A stretch of 64,000 nucleotides of DNA from Choristoneura fumiferana (lineage: Eukaryota; Arthropoda; Insecta; Lepidoptera; Tortricidae): the NCBI RefSeq assembly GCF_025370935.1, contig NC_133472.1, positions 13,418,476 to 13,482,475 of the forward strand, in the 5' to 3' direction. Each line of letters starts with the position of its first letter. Position 1 is the first letter of the stretch. The notes below the pieces were generated by a model that made no database searches, was not told the DNA's origin, and worked only from the letters and a program-made list of their open reading frames with translations. This document shows, piece after piece, positions 42,546 through 52,395 of the stretch. Position numbers and translations under genes: made by a program.

Positions 42546-43721
42546 CTTAGCCCGCCTTGATTAAAGAAAAGAAAAGTAGATGCTTAATGAGGTTCTTCCG
42601 TTTCGCAACCACAGATTCAAGGATTTCTTGTTATTAGATTTAACCAGAATTGTCGCCCCCCCCTCTATCTTGCAACCGTTTGTCCAAAAAATATGTAAAA
42701 AAATATGAAAGGTAACGCTTGATAATTCGCTTCAACGAAAATTGGTTTCAACACTTTCAACATGATCGGATATACCGTTTTTGAGTTATTGCCGAAAAAC
42801 TGCGCTTCTCATCAAAAGGACTTAAGTGCCATGAAGATACGCTCTTTTTCTGGTAATAGATTTTAAGTGAGTGAGTGATAGTAAGTGTTTTAATTGTGTT
42901 ATATAACGCACATAAAATTTATTTACACTATGTAACTTAGGTAGTAGATTTTAATTAATATTAAATTAAAAGTTGTTAGATATTTATTGTGAGGGGTGGA
43001 AGTTTCTGGTGTGTGATCAAGTGACCATTCTGATTACTTAAGTGTAAAATATGATTTTCTCAAAAATGTCCGTAAAAGTTGACATTATTCATTACATATC
43101 AGAAAGTGAAGTGCATAGTTTATGGTCAGCGAAAAATTAAAAAGATTGCAGGCGCGCTAGCTCGACAATAATAAATTAGCGCGCCTGCAATCAGTCACAA
43201 CTTTTTTTTAAAGTTAAAAAGGCCATGGGAATGTTGGCACAAGTCGTATACAGCCAAATCTAATGGGCGGTATCAGATATTTTGTTGGAACTTCGGATTT
43301 TTTTATTGGGTCTAGAAACAGCTTGTCGTGTTTTCGGTGGAAAAATACAGTTACAGTTTATTTTTAATGAAAAAAGGCGGGAAAGCATAAGAAAATAATT
43401 GGAATAAAATTAAATGTTGATATATTTTGAGAAAAAGTTTAGTCTAATTCAGAATTATTCATCATTTTTGAGAAAAGCTTTATATTAGTCTCGGCTGGAA
43501 TAGCAATTGCTGGCTTCGTATGAGTTAAACGGACTCGCAAGCTCGTCCGTTCAATACTCATACTCAGCCAGCAATTGGCTACTTCCAGGCCACGACAATA
43601 ATCTACTATTAAATGTCTAAAATCTAATATTGAATTAAATCCTTACCTAAATTTGCACAAAAAGAAGTTAGTAATAAGTTTTTCTATCCGAACATAGATG
43701 GCGCTAGTTGTACACATTTTA
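42546..43721. other. Unassigned, with a short GC hairpin
   Basis: Mostly AT-rich. A perfect-looking hairpin GATTGCAGGCGCGCTAG / TTAGCGCGCCTGCAATC lies at 43153-43194. CGTATGAGTTAAACGGACTC / TTCAATACTCATACTCAGCC near 43517-43567 are partly inverted. Confidence 0.45.
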
Positions 43722-44102
43722 TACATACATACATACATAAAATCACGCCTCTTTCCCAACGGGGTAGGCAGAGATTACATCCTTCCACTTGCTACGATTC
43801 TGGCATACAACTCTCGCTTCCTCTACATTCATCAATCTTGTCATGCATGCACGTCGGTTTAGAGTACTCCTGACCCGACCTTTCTTCAGAACGTCCCCGA
43901 TTTGATCGTGGTACGTAGGCCTTCCTCTCCCAACGTTCCCATTCACGCTCGTCTTATAGATCTGCTTAGTCAATCTGTTTTCATTCATTCTTTCAACATG
44001 CCCAAACCATCCAAGCATCCCTTTCTCAATCCGTGTGTGTATACCTTCATTTACACCACAGCGTTCCCTTATCGCACTATTTCTAATTCTGCTAATACTC
44101 AC
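43722..44102 (-). pseudogene. Non-LTR retrotransposon ORF2 C-terminal fragment
   Basis: A 119-codon minus frame ends in YPVGKEA and a stop, then a (ATGT)n tail (complement at 43722-43741). Motifs such as GMLGWFGHVERMNENRLTKQ and RGRP, LNRRACMTRLMNVEEAR and SKWKDVISAYP are typical of the region after the reverse transcriptase in lepidopteran LINEs, where the WFGHVERM phrase is widely repeated. The catalytic domain is missing: 5'-truncated insertion, as usual for LINEs. A second tail fragment is at 45395-45460. A Helitron-like 5' end (GTGAGTGAGTGAG on the minus strand) abuts at 44103-44150. Confidence 0.8.
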
Positions 44103-44150
44103 TCACTCACTCACAAACTTTCACATTTATAATATTATATAGTAAGATAA

Positions 44151-45394
44151 AGTAGGAAGTAGGATTAATATACCTAATATACCTATGGATAAACTTACCA
44201 CTTATACTTACGATTATAAGAAAGGCAATCTTTTCGGAAAATCTTGATCAAGGACGAGTGCATTTATGATTGAAGCGCCTCCCGCACTGCCTGCTGCACA
44301 GTACGCTGCGCCCCCTCAGAGGCATCAGGGCAGGAAGAGTGGGGTACTGCCTGGGGCATGCATCGAGTTGAGGGTAGGCAGCGTCAGTGTTGCCTACCCT
44401 GCTGCGGTGGGCTATCGCGGTGCTGCAGGCGCAAACTACCAGCTGCATACCCTGGAATTGGACCAATACACGCACTAGTGCTATTATTAAGGTAAATGTA
44501 CGAGTGCTCGTCACTGTCCCAATAGTTGTCATCTTTAATATAATGTCATTAGCAATAGAGGTGACAGAAGGGTGTCATCTATTGGGCATTAGCGTGTCGA
44601 GCACGTGGCATGGAAACGCTTAATTTAAATTTGGAACCGTTTAAGTTTCTTGTTTTATATTTTTAATTTTGACCATTCAGAAACGTTAATTGTTGCGGAG
44701 TCCTTCTGGAGCTTTACCACATGCATTGCGACGAGCATAAATTGCTTAGCCCCTGTGTTATAGAATTGAATCGCAACCCATGAGATACTTGTTTTTGAGT
44801 AGTTCCGAAGATATTTTTCATTCCCCAAGATCCATTCATCACTCATGACGTCCTGAATGACTGACAATAGAACCTAAATGAAAGTTATCCCTAACTGAAC
44901 AAAAAAAAATTATGTAAACCACTTATCAAGGGCAGAGTTGCTAATAATTTGACCATAAAGAACAGCGAGCCCATTTTTTAAATCACACCTTTCAAAATCA
45001 TCATTCTAGTTACTACAATCTCCGGCCTATATATTTATATACAACTGCTGGGCACAGGACTCCACTGACAATGAACGAGAATGGGTTTCAGTTCCCACGC
45101 GGGATAAGTGCTACTAGTATAAGAACTTCATTGATACCGTTGAAGTAGTTATTTCGCGGGTGTTTTAAGGTTTCATCACGATATTCAAGCTCATTCATGG
45201 TAATATAATTAGCCGGTGTTGTACCCACAGTACTCCGCTTGAGACCTGAAACCACTAGGCTACCATGGCGGTTTTGGCTGCGCTTGTTAAGGTGCTTACT
45301 TCTTTATCATATTAATATAGCGTAATTGTTTCAACCGGTGTTAAAACTCGTATAGAGTTTAATTTTCGGTAGGCAAAACGTATGTACGTAAGAG
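44151..45394. other. Unassigned; decayed SINE pieces
   Basis: 45040-45110 (CTGGGCACAGGACTCC, TTCCCACGCGGGATAAG) and 45228-45275 (CTTGAGACCTGAAACCACTA) look like decayed minus-strand SINE body and tRNA head. The GC-rich block 44266-44470 has open frames on both strands but nothing I recognise. Confidence 0.4.
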
Positions 45395-45460
45395 TAGGCA
45401 GAGACTACGTCCTTCTACTTGCTTGCTACGATCCAACTCTCGCTTCCTCTACATTCATCA
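45395..45460 (-). repeat. LINE tail fragment
   Basis: AGTAGGCAGAGACTACGTCC and CAACTCTCGCTTCCTCTACA match 43764-43830 of the larger fragment. Confidence 0.65.
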
Positions 45461-45560
45461 TCATATGTTTACAATAACTTAACCTGTAAACATTAATGAA
45501 TATAAAACAAAAATATGCATTAATAAAATTTTAGTAAATTGATATTTTCTAATCTAAATT

Positions 45561-45797
45561 TACCAGTTTTAACCTACGGAGCTGAAACGTAGACCTTGAC
45601 TGCGGAGCTCATCCACAAATTAAAGTTGCACAGCGAGCTATGGTGAGAGCAATGCTGGGGATTTCTTTGAGGGATAAAATCCGGAATCACATTATCCGAC
45701 AAAGAACAAAAGTCACCGACGTTGGTCAGAGAATTAGTTCGCTGAAGTGGCGTTGGGCTGGCCAGATCTGTCGTAGGACCGAACAAGGCTTTATGAT
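45561..45797 (+). pseudogene. RTE-like LINE C-terminal fragment
   Basis: Plus-strand frame reads LPVLTYGAET, a stop (TAG, where Trp is usual), then LTAELIHKLKVAQRAMVRAM, LGISLRDKIRN, IRQRTKVTDVGQRISSLKWR and WAGQICRRT. The TYGAETW, AQRAMxRAMLGxSLRD and LKWxWAGH order is the thumb/C-terminal part of RTE-type reverse transcriptases. The nonsense codon and loss of both ends show a dead fragment. It ends about 140 bases upstream of the ABC-transporter TATA box. Confidence 0.8.
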
Positions 45798-45933
45798 ATT
45801 TTCTAAAGGTTTGTGACGAGGATATGAGGGCGGGCGCCTGCGTCGAACCGGCGAGGCGGCGACATGGCGAGCAAGCCGGGCCGGCGCCGCCGCCGCGCCT
45901 CCGCGGCGTCCGCGGCAGACGGGCCCGGCTTCA

Positions 45934-45964
45934 TATAAGCCTGCCCGCCGCACGCGCACTCAGT
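45934..45964 (+). promoter_or_regulatory. TATA box and initiator of the ABCC-like gene
   Basis: TATAAG at 45934-45939 and initiator TCAGT at 45960-45964; the initiator A (45962) is 28 bases after the TATA start, normal core-promoter spacing. The block 45826-46045 is GC-rich. Frames open here on both strands are compositional. Confidence 0.6.
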
Positions 45965-46197
45965 AGAAGGGAGGTCAGCGCTCGCTCCGTGTTGATTGCT
46001 TCCCAGGCGCTCTGCGCACGCGCACTCCGGCCCTAGCGCCAACACCGCGCCGCGACAACTATTTGCCCGAAAAAATGTTAGTTTCCATTTTGCATTGATA
46101 TCGCGTAACGGAAATAACGCGGACTGATAAATTAACTCCATCATCCATTATTATTTTATATAAGTACCTTTTGTTTTTAAAAACTTGAAAATTCAAA
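45962..46197 (+). other. Predicted 5' leader of the ABCC-like gene
   Basis: About 236 bases from the predicted start to the ATG. GC-rich to 46045, then AT-rich. It contains an upstream ATG at 46074 (AAAAAATGTTAG) opening a very short frame that stops at once (ATG TTA GTT ... within the leader). Confidence 0.4.
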
Positions 46198-46421
46198 ATG
46201 GTTAGTACCAACAAAGACGCGAACGATCCGAAAAAAGTGTCACCAAAAAATCGTGATAAGAAAACCAATAACTACAAGCGGGCGAACTTGTTCTCGAAAG
46301 CATGGTTCGTCTGGATGATGCCGACGTTCTGGCGCGGCTACAAGCGGGACCTCTACGACGCCGACCTCACGCAGCCCAAAGACAGCCACCTCTCCGACAA
46401 GCTCGGCGACCGCCTTGAGAA
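46198..46421 (+). CDS. First coding exon of an ABCC (MRP4-like) ABC transporter
   Basis: ATG at 46198 in good context (TTCAAAATGG). It opens 74 codons plus 2 bases, ending at the strong donor AGAA|GTAAGT. After a charged, Lys-rich start the peptide reads RANLFSKAWFVWMMPTFWRG, YKRDLYDADLTQPKDSHLSD and KLGDRLE. Family members begin the same way: a short cytosolic tail, an N-L-F/C-S-x-x-x-F-x-W-x-x-P-x-F elbow helix, G-x-K-R-x-L, then D-L and a D-x-S-x-x-L-G-x-x-L stretch before the first transmembrane domain. ABCC proteins are ATP-driven plasma-membrane exporters; some lepidopteran ABCC members also act as receptors for Bt Cry proteins, but this exon resembles the ABCC4 group more than ABCC2. 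Only about 5% of a protein of roughly 1,300 residues is here. The next exon should begin N+TGG-like and was not found downstream. Confidence 0.85.
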
Positions 46422-47029
46422 GTAAGTTTCACACCACTCCTCCACACCGAACATCTACGCAGCGACCACCTCGACATATACTAACCACACCAAATTTAAA
46501 TTTATATACACCAAATTTCACCAAAAATTTTCACAACACACGTACCAGGAAAATGCAAGCAAGTATCCACGTAAATATGAATTTACTAACTGACCTTTAA
46601 AATTACAAGGTGATGCGCAAAGGATAAAAAAAACTTCTTCGGCTGCTTGCATGTGTAATGCAACTCAGCTTTGTTCCACCAGTCAGGGCCGAATGCACAA
46701 CAGAAAATATTATTATAGTTGGTATAAGGCAGATAATTTTAACACTTCCTTCATTCTTGTGCAGTTTTGCTTCCATCACGTTTTTAATATTCTCTTGAAT
46801 ATTTTAAAAAACAGATAACTTTTGCGTGAATAGGTACTAAGAAGGTAATCATACTTAAAAACAAGTTAGCGAAAAATTGCAATAAGTACACCAACTATGA
46901 CAGTGTTAGTTTGAAGTAACATAATAAAAAAAAAACTCTCCAAATAGAGATTTTTGGTGTTCCAAATTTCATTTCTCATTTTATAAGGTTTTGGTAAAAA
47001 TTTCATTTTAAATACTATTTTTTTTTGCT
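46422..47029. other. First intron, nothing recognised
   Basis: AT-rich sequence after the donor; no exon or repeat was matched. Confidence 0.45.
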
Positions 47030-47310
47030 GAATGTACTTTTTGTTGGCTGTATTTGTATTGTCACCCAATTTTCAAGCATACCAAATTTCAAGTCGATGC
47101 CATTAACGTTCCGTCCTGTGGAGACGATCCTGGCCGGACTACCAGGATGTCACTACCAGATTGTTGTATTGTCACGCAATTTACATAAGTAGGTATACCT
47201 AATGGCAAGTCAATCCAACTACTGAAAGTTGGTCGAATTTAACTCGCAAGATTTGATTACAGACAGACAAACAACGAGACAGGTAAAACTAAATAAAAGC
47301 TTGTAATAAA
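47030..47310 (-). repeat. R4 copy, reversed
   Basis: CCAATTTTCAAGCATACCAA, ATTTCAAGTCGATGCCATTA, GGAGACGATCCTGGCCGGAC and TGTCACTACCAGATTGTTGT complement the 5160 copy. Confidence 0.8.
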
Positions 47311-47454
47311 AAAAGGTATAGAGCAGGGCCGCAGTGCTTTTCCAGAGATAGCACTTAGGTAAAAATCGACTTATTTTTCACCTCCAAAAACCTCCTTAAT
47401 AATAGCAAATTTCATTGAGCTGATTTCGAATAAATCTCAAAACATATTATATTA

Positions 47455-47680
47455 TATATATAAACTTACATAATAATTTATTTTATTTATTACTATTATA
47501 ATGTCTACCACTTTTATAATTTTTATTTTTATAGTAACATATAGATATATTTAGTTAAGGTTTCTTAGGTAAGTTTTCTTTGTCTTCTTATTATTATTAT
47601 TTAATTTTATTTAATCCTTATTTATATATATTTATATATATATATATATATAATATATATATATATATGTGTGTGTGTAT
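47455..47680. repeat. (TA)n/(TG)n low-complexity tract
   Basis: TATATATATATATATAATAT followed by TGTGTGTGTATG at 47667-47678, within AT-rich flanks. Confidence 0.9.
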
Positions 47681-47928
47681 GTTTACAATATAAATACTGA
47701 GCGGCAAATCAAATGTGGCAATAATAGGTAATAGGTAAGAGTGGGCTAAATTTTGTGTATTTTTAGAAAGGACCAAAAGAAATTCGGATTTAAATATTTG
47801 TCTCTTTACGTTTGCTTAAGTAAAATAAATGAAAGTTTAAATATTTGATCTGAATTTTACAGCGCAATGGTTTTAACTATAATGCTGTAATAAATAAATG
47901 AATAATAGTCACCCTTTCATTTTTTTTA

Positions 47929-48610
47929 ACCCCCGACGCAAAAAGAGGGGTGTTATAAGTTTGACCGCTATGTGTGTCTGTCTGTGGCACCGTAGCGCTA
48001 AAACGGGTGGACCGATTTGAATGCGGTTTTTTTTATTTGAAAGTAGGTTTTCTAGCGATGGTTCTTAGACATGTTTTATCAAAATCGGTTCAGCCCTTTT
48101 GTTCGCTGCGGTAGGAATCTTAGACGCATAATGGGTATTTACTTTACTTCCAAACATATTTGGGACCTAAAATTTGAAACCCCCATATATGCTATATAAC
48201 TATGCAAGATTATAGAATGCTCGGCCTTATGCTGCAGCCAGGATATCCAGAACACTAGTAGGTAAACTCTTGATAAAACCATAGCAGATATATCGTGTGT
48301 GGATTCGTTTCGATCAGTATTTGATTCTACATACAATGCAGTGGTGGCAACACGACGAGCTGATGTTACAGCCAGGATATCCAGTACACCAGTATACTCT
48401 TGAAAAAAACAATAGCATATACTTATGTCGTGTTTGATTCCTTTTGATCAGTATTTGATTCTACATACAATGCAATGGTGGCAACAAGATGAGCTGATGC
48501 TGCAGCCAGGATATCCAATTTAACACACTAGTACACTTCAAAAAAAAATATCAAAGTTTAAAAAACATGAAATAAAAAACTTGAATTAAAAATTTAAAAA
48601 ACCCCCGACA
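47929..48610 (+). mobile_element. ACCCCCGAC-type dispersed element with a 134-bp internal tandem
   Basis: Starts TTAACCCCCGACGCAAAAAG, with GTGTTATAAGTTTGACCGCT, ACGGGTGGACCGATTTGAAT and ATCGGTTCAGCCC, and finishes AAAAAACCCCCGAC near 48610. Positions 48225-48525 hold a tandem whose GCAGCCAGGATATCCA block recurs at about 48234, 48368 and 48502 (period 134). The start motif recurs at the end in the same orientation, not inverted. Confidence 0.7.
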
Positions 48611-48694
48611 AAAAAAACGCCAGCAAAAATAAAAATAAAAACGCTCGAAAAAAACGCCGCTAAAAAAGACAATTAAAAAGTAAAAAATAATTAT

Positions 48695-48795
48695 GCACTA
48701 CCTAGCTGTTGCCCGCGACTTCATCTGCCAAGAATTAGTTTATGCCTATCCCGCGGGGACTATGCTGATTTCCCGCAAAATTAGCCTAAGTTAAT
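48695..48795 (-). mobile_element. Helitron-like 3' fragment, reversed
   Basis: CTAGCTGTTGCCCGCGACTT and CCTATCCCGCGGGGAC are the complement of the GCGGGCAACAGCTAG end. Confidence 0.65.
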
Positions 48796-49325
48796 TTAGT
48801 ATAAGTATCTAGTAATATTTTTTTATCTAATCGTCGTCGGAGTTTTTATTTTTTTTTATGCTGGCGTTTTTTTTATTTACCATGTTTATTAGAGAGATTT
48901 GGTCCTTACGATTAACCTTAGCGATATGTGTGCCACAACAGTATAGGTATGTTTTTATTTTAGTTGCTTCGATCCCCGAGTATAGCAAGTGTATTTTCAA
49001 AAACCATGGAATGTTACTTTTATTTCTTTTTAAAATATGGAAATGTTTTCTTTCAATAAATTTGGCATCACAATCCAGCTTTATTCCACAGGGATACAAT
49101 TTAGGTGAATTTCATAGACTATAGTTAGGTTATTTTTAGGATAGTTTTTACTTCGGTGATACTTGAGGGAATGTTTGAATTTTTCAATAAAACATATTAA
49201 TTGATTAAAAAGTAATTGCAATTAACTTTTTTAATTGTTTTATGAAACAAAATAAAACTAATAATTAACTTTATGTTTCGATACGGAAGCTTATGTATCA
49301 AACCAGCAGTACAGAAGAATACTCA
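48796..49325. other. Nothing recognised
   Basis: AT-rich; frames on both strands at 48827-49124 overlap each other and lack coding signals. Confidence 0.35.
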
Positions 49326-49588
49326 ATTAGTTTTCAACTTTGATGGATGATGATAATGGATGGATGGATGGATGGATGGATAATGATATGATGGATGGAT
49401 GAAATAAATTAAAGCTAACAATTAAAATAAATCTGGTGTATAGGCCTGTGGCGTGGAAAGGTAACATATCATAACGATTCATCACCACCACCATCTTCAT
49501 CATATCATCATCATGATAATGATATATTATCATCATTCATCCATCCATCCATCCATCATTATCATCCATCAAAGTTGAAAACTAATTA
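49326..49588. repeat. Large palindrome with GGAT/ATCC microsatellite arms
   Basis: TTAGTTTTCAACTTTGATGG, then GATGATAATGGATGGATGGA at the left; CCATCCATCATTATCATCC then CATCAAAGTTGAAAACTAA at the right. Arms of about 75 bases, loop about 110. Flanks 49589-49848 hold further ATCATC-rich sequence. Confidence 0.85.
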
Positions 49589-49848
49589 ACGTAAAATCAA
49601 CGATTCGTCACCATCACCATTATCAAAATATTATCATCATTATCATTACGTCATTCTAGAACACAACTGACGTCGCCTGTCACGCTACAAACATCAAGCA
49701 TTTTGTTTTACATTGTTTCTTCGAATAAACCTAAAAGTGTAATAAAAATTAAAAAAACTAATTATTTTAAGTCGCTGATCTAATCTTGTTCAGTTTAAGG
49801 AGTATGATCCGTTTTAATTATTTGCTCTCATTACAGGCCACACCCGTT

Positions 49849-50363
49849 ATATGTAAACTATGCCGACAAAATGGTACAATAAAAAAATAAAATGAAATTT
49901 TTTTGGGCACCTCCCATAGACGTAAAGTGGGGGTGATTTGTTTTTCTAATTTAACCCTATAGTGTGGGGTATCGTTAGATAGGTCTTTTAAAACCATTTG
50001 GGGTTTGCTACGATAATTTTTCGATTCATTGATTTTTGCGAAATATTCAACTTAAAAGTGAAAAATTTCATTAAAATCGAGCGTCCCCCCCCCCCGCTCT
50101 AAAATCTAAAACCGGTGGGTGGAAAAATTTGAAAAAAATTAGGATGGTAGTAAGCATATCAAACTTTCAAGGAAAACTATAACGGCTAAGTTTGCTTGAG
50201 AATTATTAGTTACTCTTAAATAGCAGCCTAAGGTATAAAATAAACCTAAACTTGGATGATTTCGTATAAAATACGAAATCCTCAGAAAAAATATTACTTA
50301 ATTTTTTCGTAATGGCTACGGAACCCTATTTTGGGCGTGTCCGACACGCTCTTGGCCGGTTTT
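49849..50363 (-). repeat. F1 copy, reversed, with intact head
   Basis: TAAACTATGCCGACAAAATG at the left to TGTCCGACACGCTCTTGGCC and GGTTTT at 50363; the mononucleotide C run at 50087-50095 is the F1 G-run. No CTGT microsatellite end, so 3'-truncated. Confidence 0.85.
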
Positions 50364-50921
50364 ACAATTACAGTTGATCAATTGTTGTTTTGGTTACAAT
50401 TAATAATTAATTGTTAATCTTTAATTGTCGCTCTGAAGCGATAAGGGCGCCTATTGCTTACCTCAGAAAATCTCTGTGTACCTACCTATGTTCTCTGTAC
50501 TGCTTCCTATGTGTTGGTGTGCAATAGCAATAAAGAGTTAGGTATTGTATTTTATTGTATTGTCCTTGCAATTAAAATTTGCCCAAGTGTGCTTGAGAAT
50601 AAAATGTATTCTCAAGTATTAAATAAAAATTATTCAATACGTAAATAAGCCTTATTGAATAATGAATTAATTTTCCTAACTTCATGCCATTGTAGCATGT
50701 ACGAGTATCTAGCAGGTAGACTACCTTCCTTTCAAGTGACGTTAAAATGTTTGTAACATATGTCTAGTGTAGGCAAATAGTGCACGAAGATAACTGTGAT
50801 ATTTTTTACTGTGCTATAATATGAGGTAAATATAGGTAGGTATATTAATTTGCTAACAACAGGCGAAAACAATAAAGGAAGAGTATTGTCATGCACATTT
50901 TATACACATGCTAGGTAGTTT
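50364..50921. other. Nothing recognised
   Basis: AT-rich. Confidence 0.35.
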
Positions 50922-51150
50922 TTAGGGTTCCGTACCCAAGGGTGCCAACGGGACCCCATTAGTGACACTCCGCTGTCTATCTGTCTGTTTGTCCGTCTGT
51001 CACAAGGCTCTATCTCTTGAGCCGTAATGACACTTGAAATTTTCACAGATTATGTATTACTGTGGCCGCAATAACAACAAATACTAAAAATAAAATAAAG
51101 TTAAAAATGAAAGGGGGTCGTCATACAAGAAACGTGTTTCTTCAGCGGTT
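50922..51150 (+). repeat. F2 copy, fused to a reversed F1 copy
   Basis: TTTTTAGGGTTCCGTACCCA to AACGTGTTTCTTCAGCGGTT; the join with F1 at about 51151 is in shared TTTTTAGGG sequence. Confidence 0.8.
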
Positions 51151-51154
51151 TTTA

Positions 51155-51985
51155 GGGTACCCTTATAGTTTCGCCATGTCTGTCTGTCCGTCTGTCCGTC
51201 CGCGGCTTTGCTCAGGGACTATCAATGCTAGAAAGCTGTAATGTTGCATGAATATGTATGTAAACTATGCCGACAAAATTGTACAATAAAAAAAAACTTT
51301 TTTAGAGTACTTAGGTACCCATAGACATAAAGTGGGGGTGATTTTTCATCATCCAACCATTAGGGGGTTGCTACGACAATTTTTCGATTCATTGATTTTT
51401 TGCGAAATATTGAACTTTAAAGTGCAAATTTTCATTAAAATCGAGTGTCGTCGTCCCCCCCCTCTAAAATCTAAACCGGTGAGTGGAAAAATTTGAAAAA
51501 ATTCAGGATGGTAGTAAGTATGTCAAACTTACAAGAAAAACTATAACCATTAAGTTTTCTTGAGAATTATTAGTAGTTTAAGAGTAAATAGCAGCCTAAG
51601 GTATAAAATATACCTAAACAAGGAATATTCCATACATACTTAACAAGAAATCCTTAGTAAAATATTAACTATTTTTTTTTTATTCGACTGGATGGCAAAC
51701 GAGCAAGTGGGTCTCCTGATGGTAAGAGATCACCACCGCCCATAAACATCTGCAACACCAGGGGTATTGCAGACGCGTTGCCAACCTAGAGGCCTAAGAT
51801 GGTATACCTCACGTGCCAGTAGTTTCACCGGCTGTCTTACTCTCCACGACGAAAAACAACAGTGCAAGCACTGCTGCTTCAGGGCAGGATTAGCGATCCG
51901 GGCGAACCTTGCACAAGGTCCTACCACCTGCAAAATGGCTACGGAACTCTATTTCGGGTGTGTCCGACACGCTCTTGGCCGGTTT
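51155..51985 (-). repeat. F1 copy, reversed, split by a LINE-tail-like insertion
   Basis: TAGTTTCGCCATGTCTGTCT through the CCCCCCCCTCTAAAATCTAA tract to TACCTAAACAAGG, then, after the insertion, ATGGCTACGGAACTC to CACGCTCTTGGCCGGTTTT. Confidence 0.85.
51672..51931 (-). repeat. LINE-tail-like repeat inserted in F1
   Basis: TTTTTTTTTTATTCGACTGG, GGCAAACGAGCAAGTGGGTC, GGTAAGAGATCACCACCGCC and GCGTTGCCAACCTAGAGGCC. A poly(T) left edge marks a poly(A)-tailed element in minus orientation. Open frames on both strands at 51730-51994 are repeat frames. Confidence 0.8.
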
Positions 51986-52395
51986 TGTTGCTAGGCGTTG
52001 TTAGGCGTTGCTAGACGGCCAAGGTGACAGCAGTGACGATTTAGTTCATAAGAATTCAAAATTGTTCTTTATTCAAAATAATTTTATTGCACAAGTGCTT
52101 ACATTTCGGCAACTTTTTTACAAGCTTTTGATTAACTTGCAATGTAACTATGTTTGTTCGATTGAGCTGAAATAATAATACTAATAAATATCATGGGACA
52201 CTTCACGCCAATTGACCTAGTCCCAAACTAAGTAATTTTGCATGCATGTATAAATCCGATGACAATGCAATATTATTATAACCTGAAGCTGATCTGACGA
52301 TGAAACTAGAAGGTGGCCTTACTGAACTGTTTTTAAAACATTGTACGGAGGTACGGAACCCTTCATGTACGAGTCACTTGGCCGGTTTCTTACTT
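51986..52395 (+). repeat. F3-related copy
   Basis: GTTGCTAGGCGTTGTTAGGC, then from 52130 TTAACTTGCAATGTAACTAT, GACAATGCAATATTATTATA and the end CATGTACGAGTCACTTGGCC. Confidence 0.7.

Noticed and set aside
45726..46144. GC-rich ORFs on both strands upstream of the ABC exon
   Set aside because: Mutually overlapping frames caused by the GC-rich promoter and leader.
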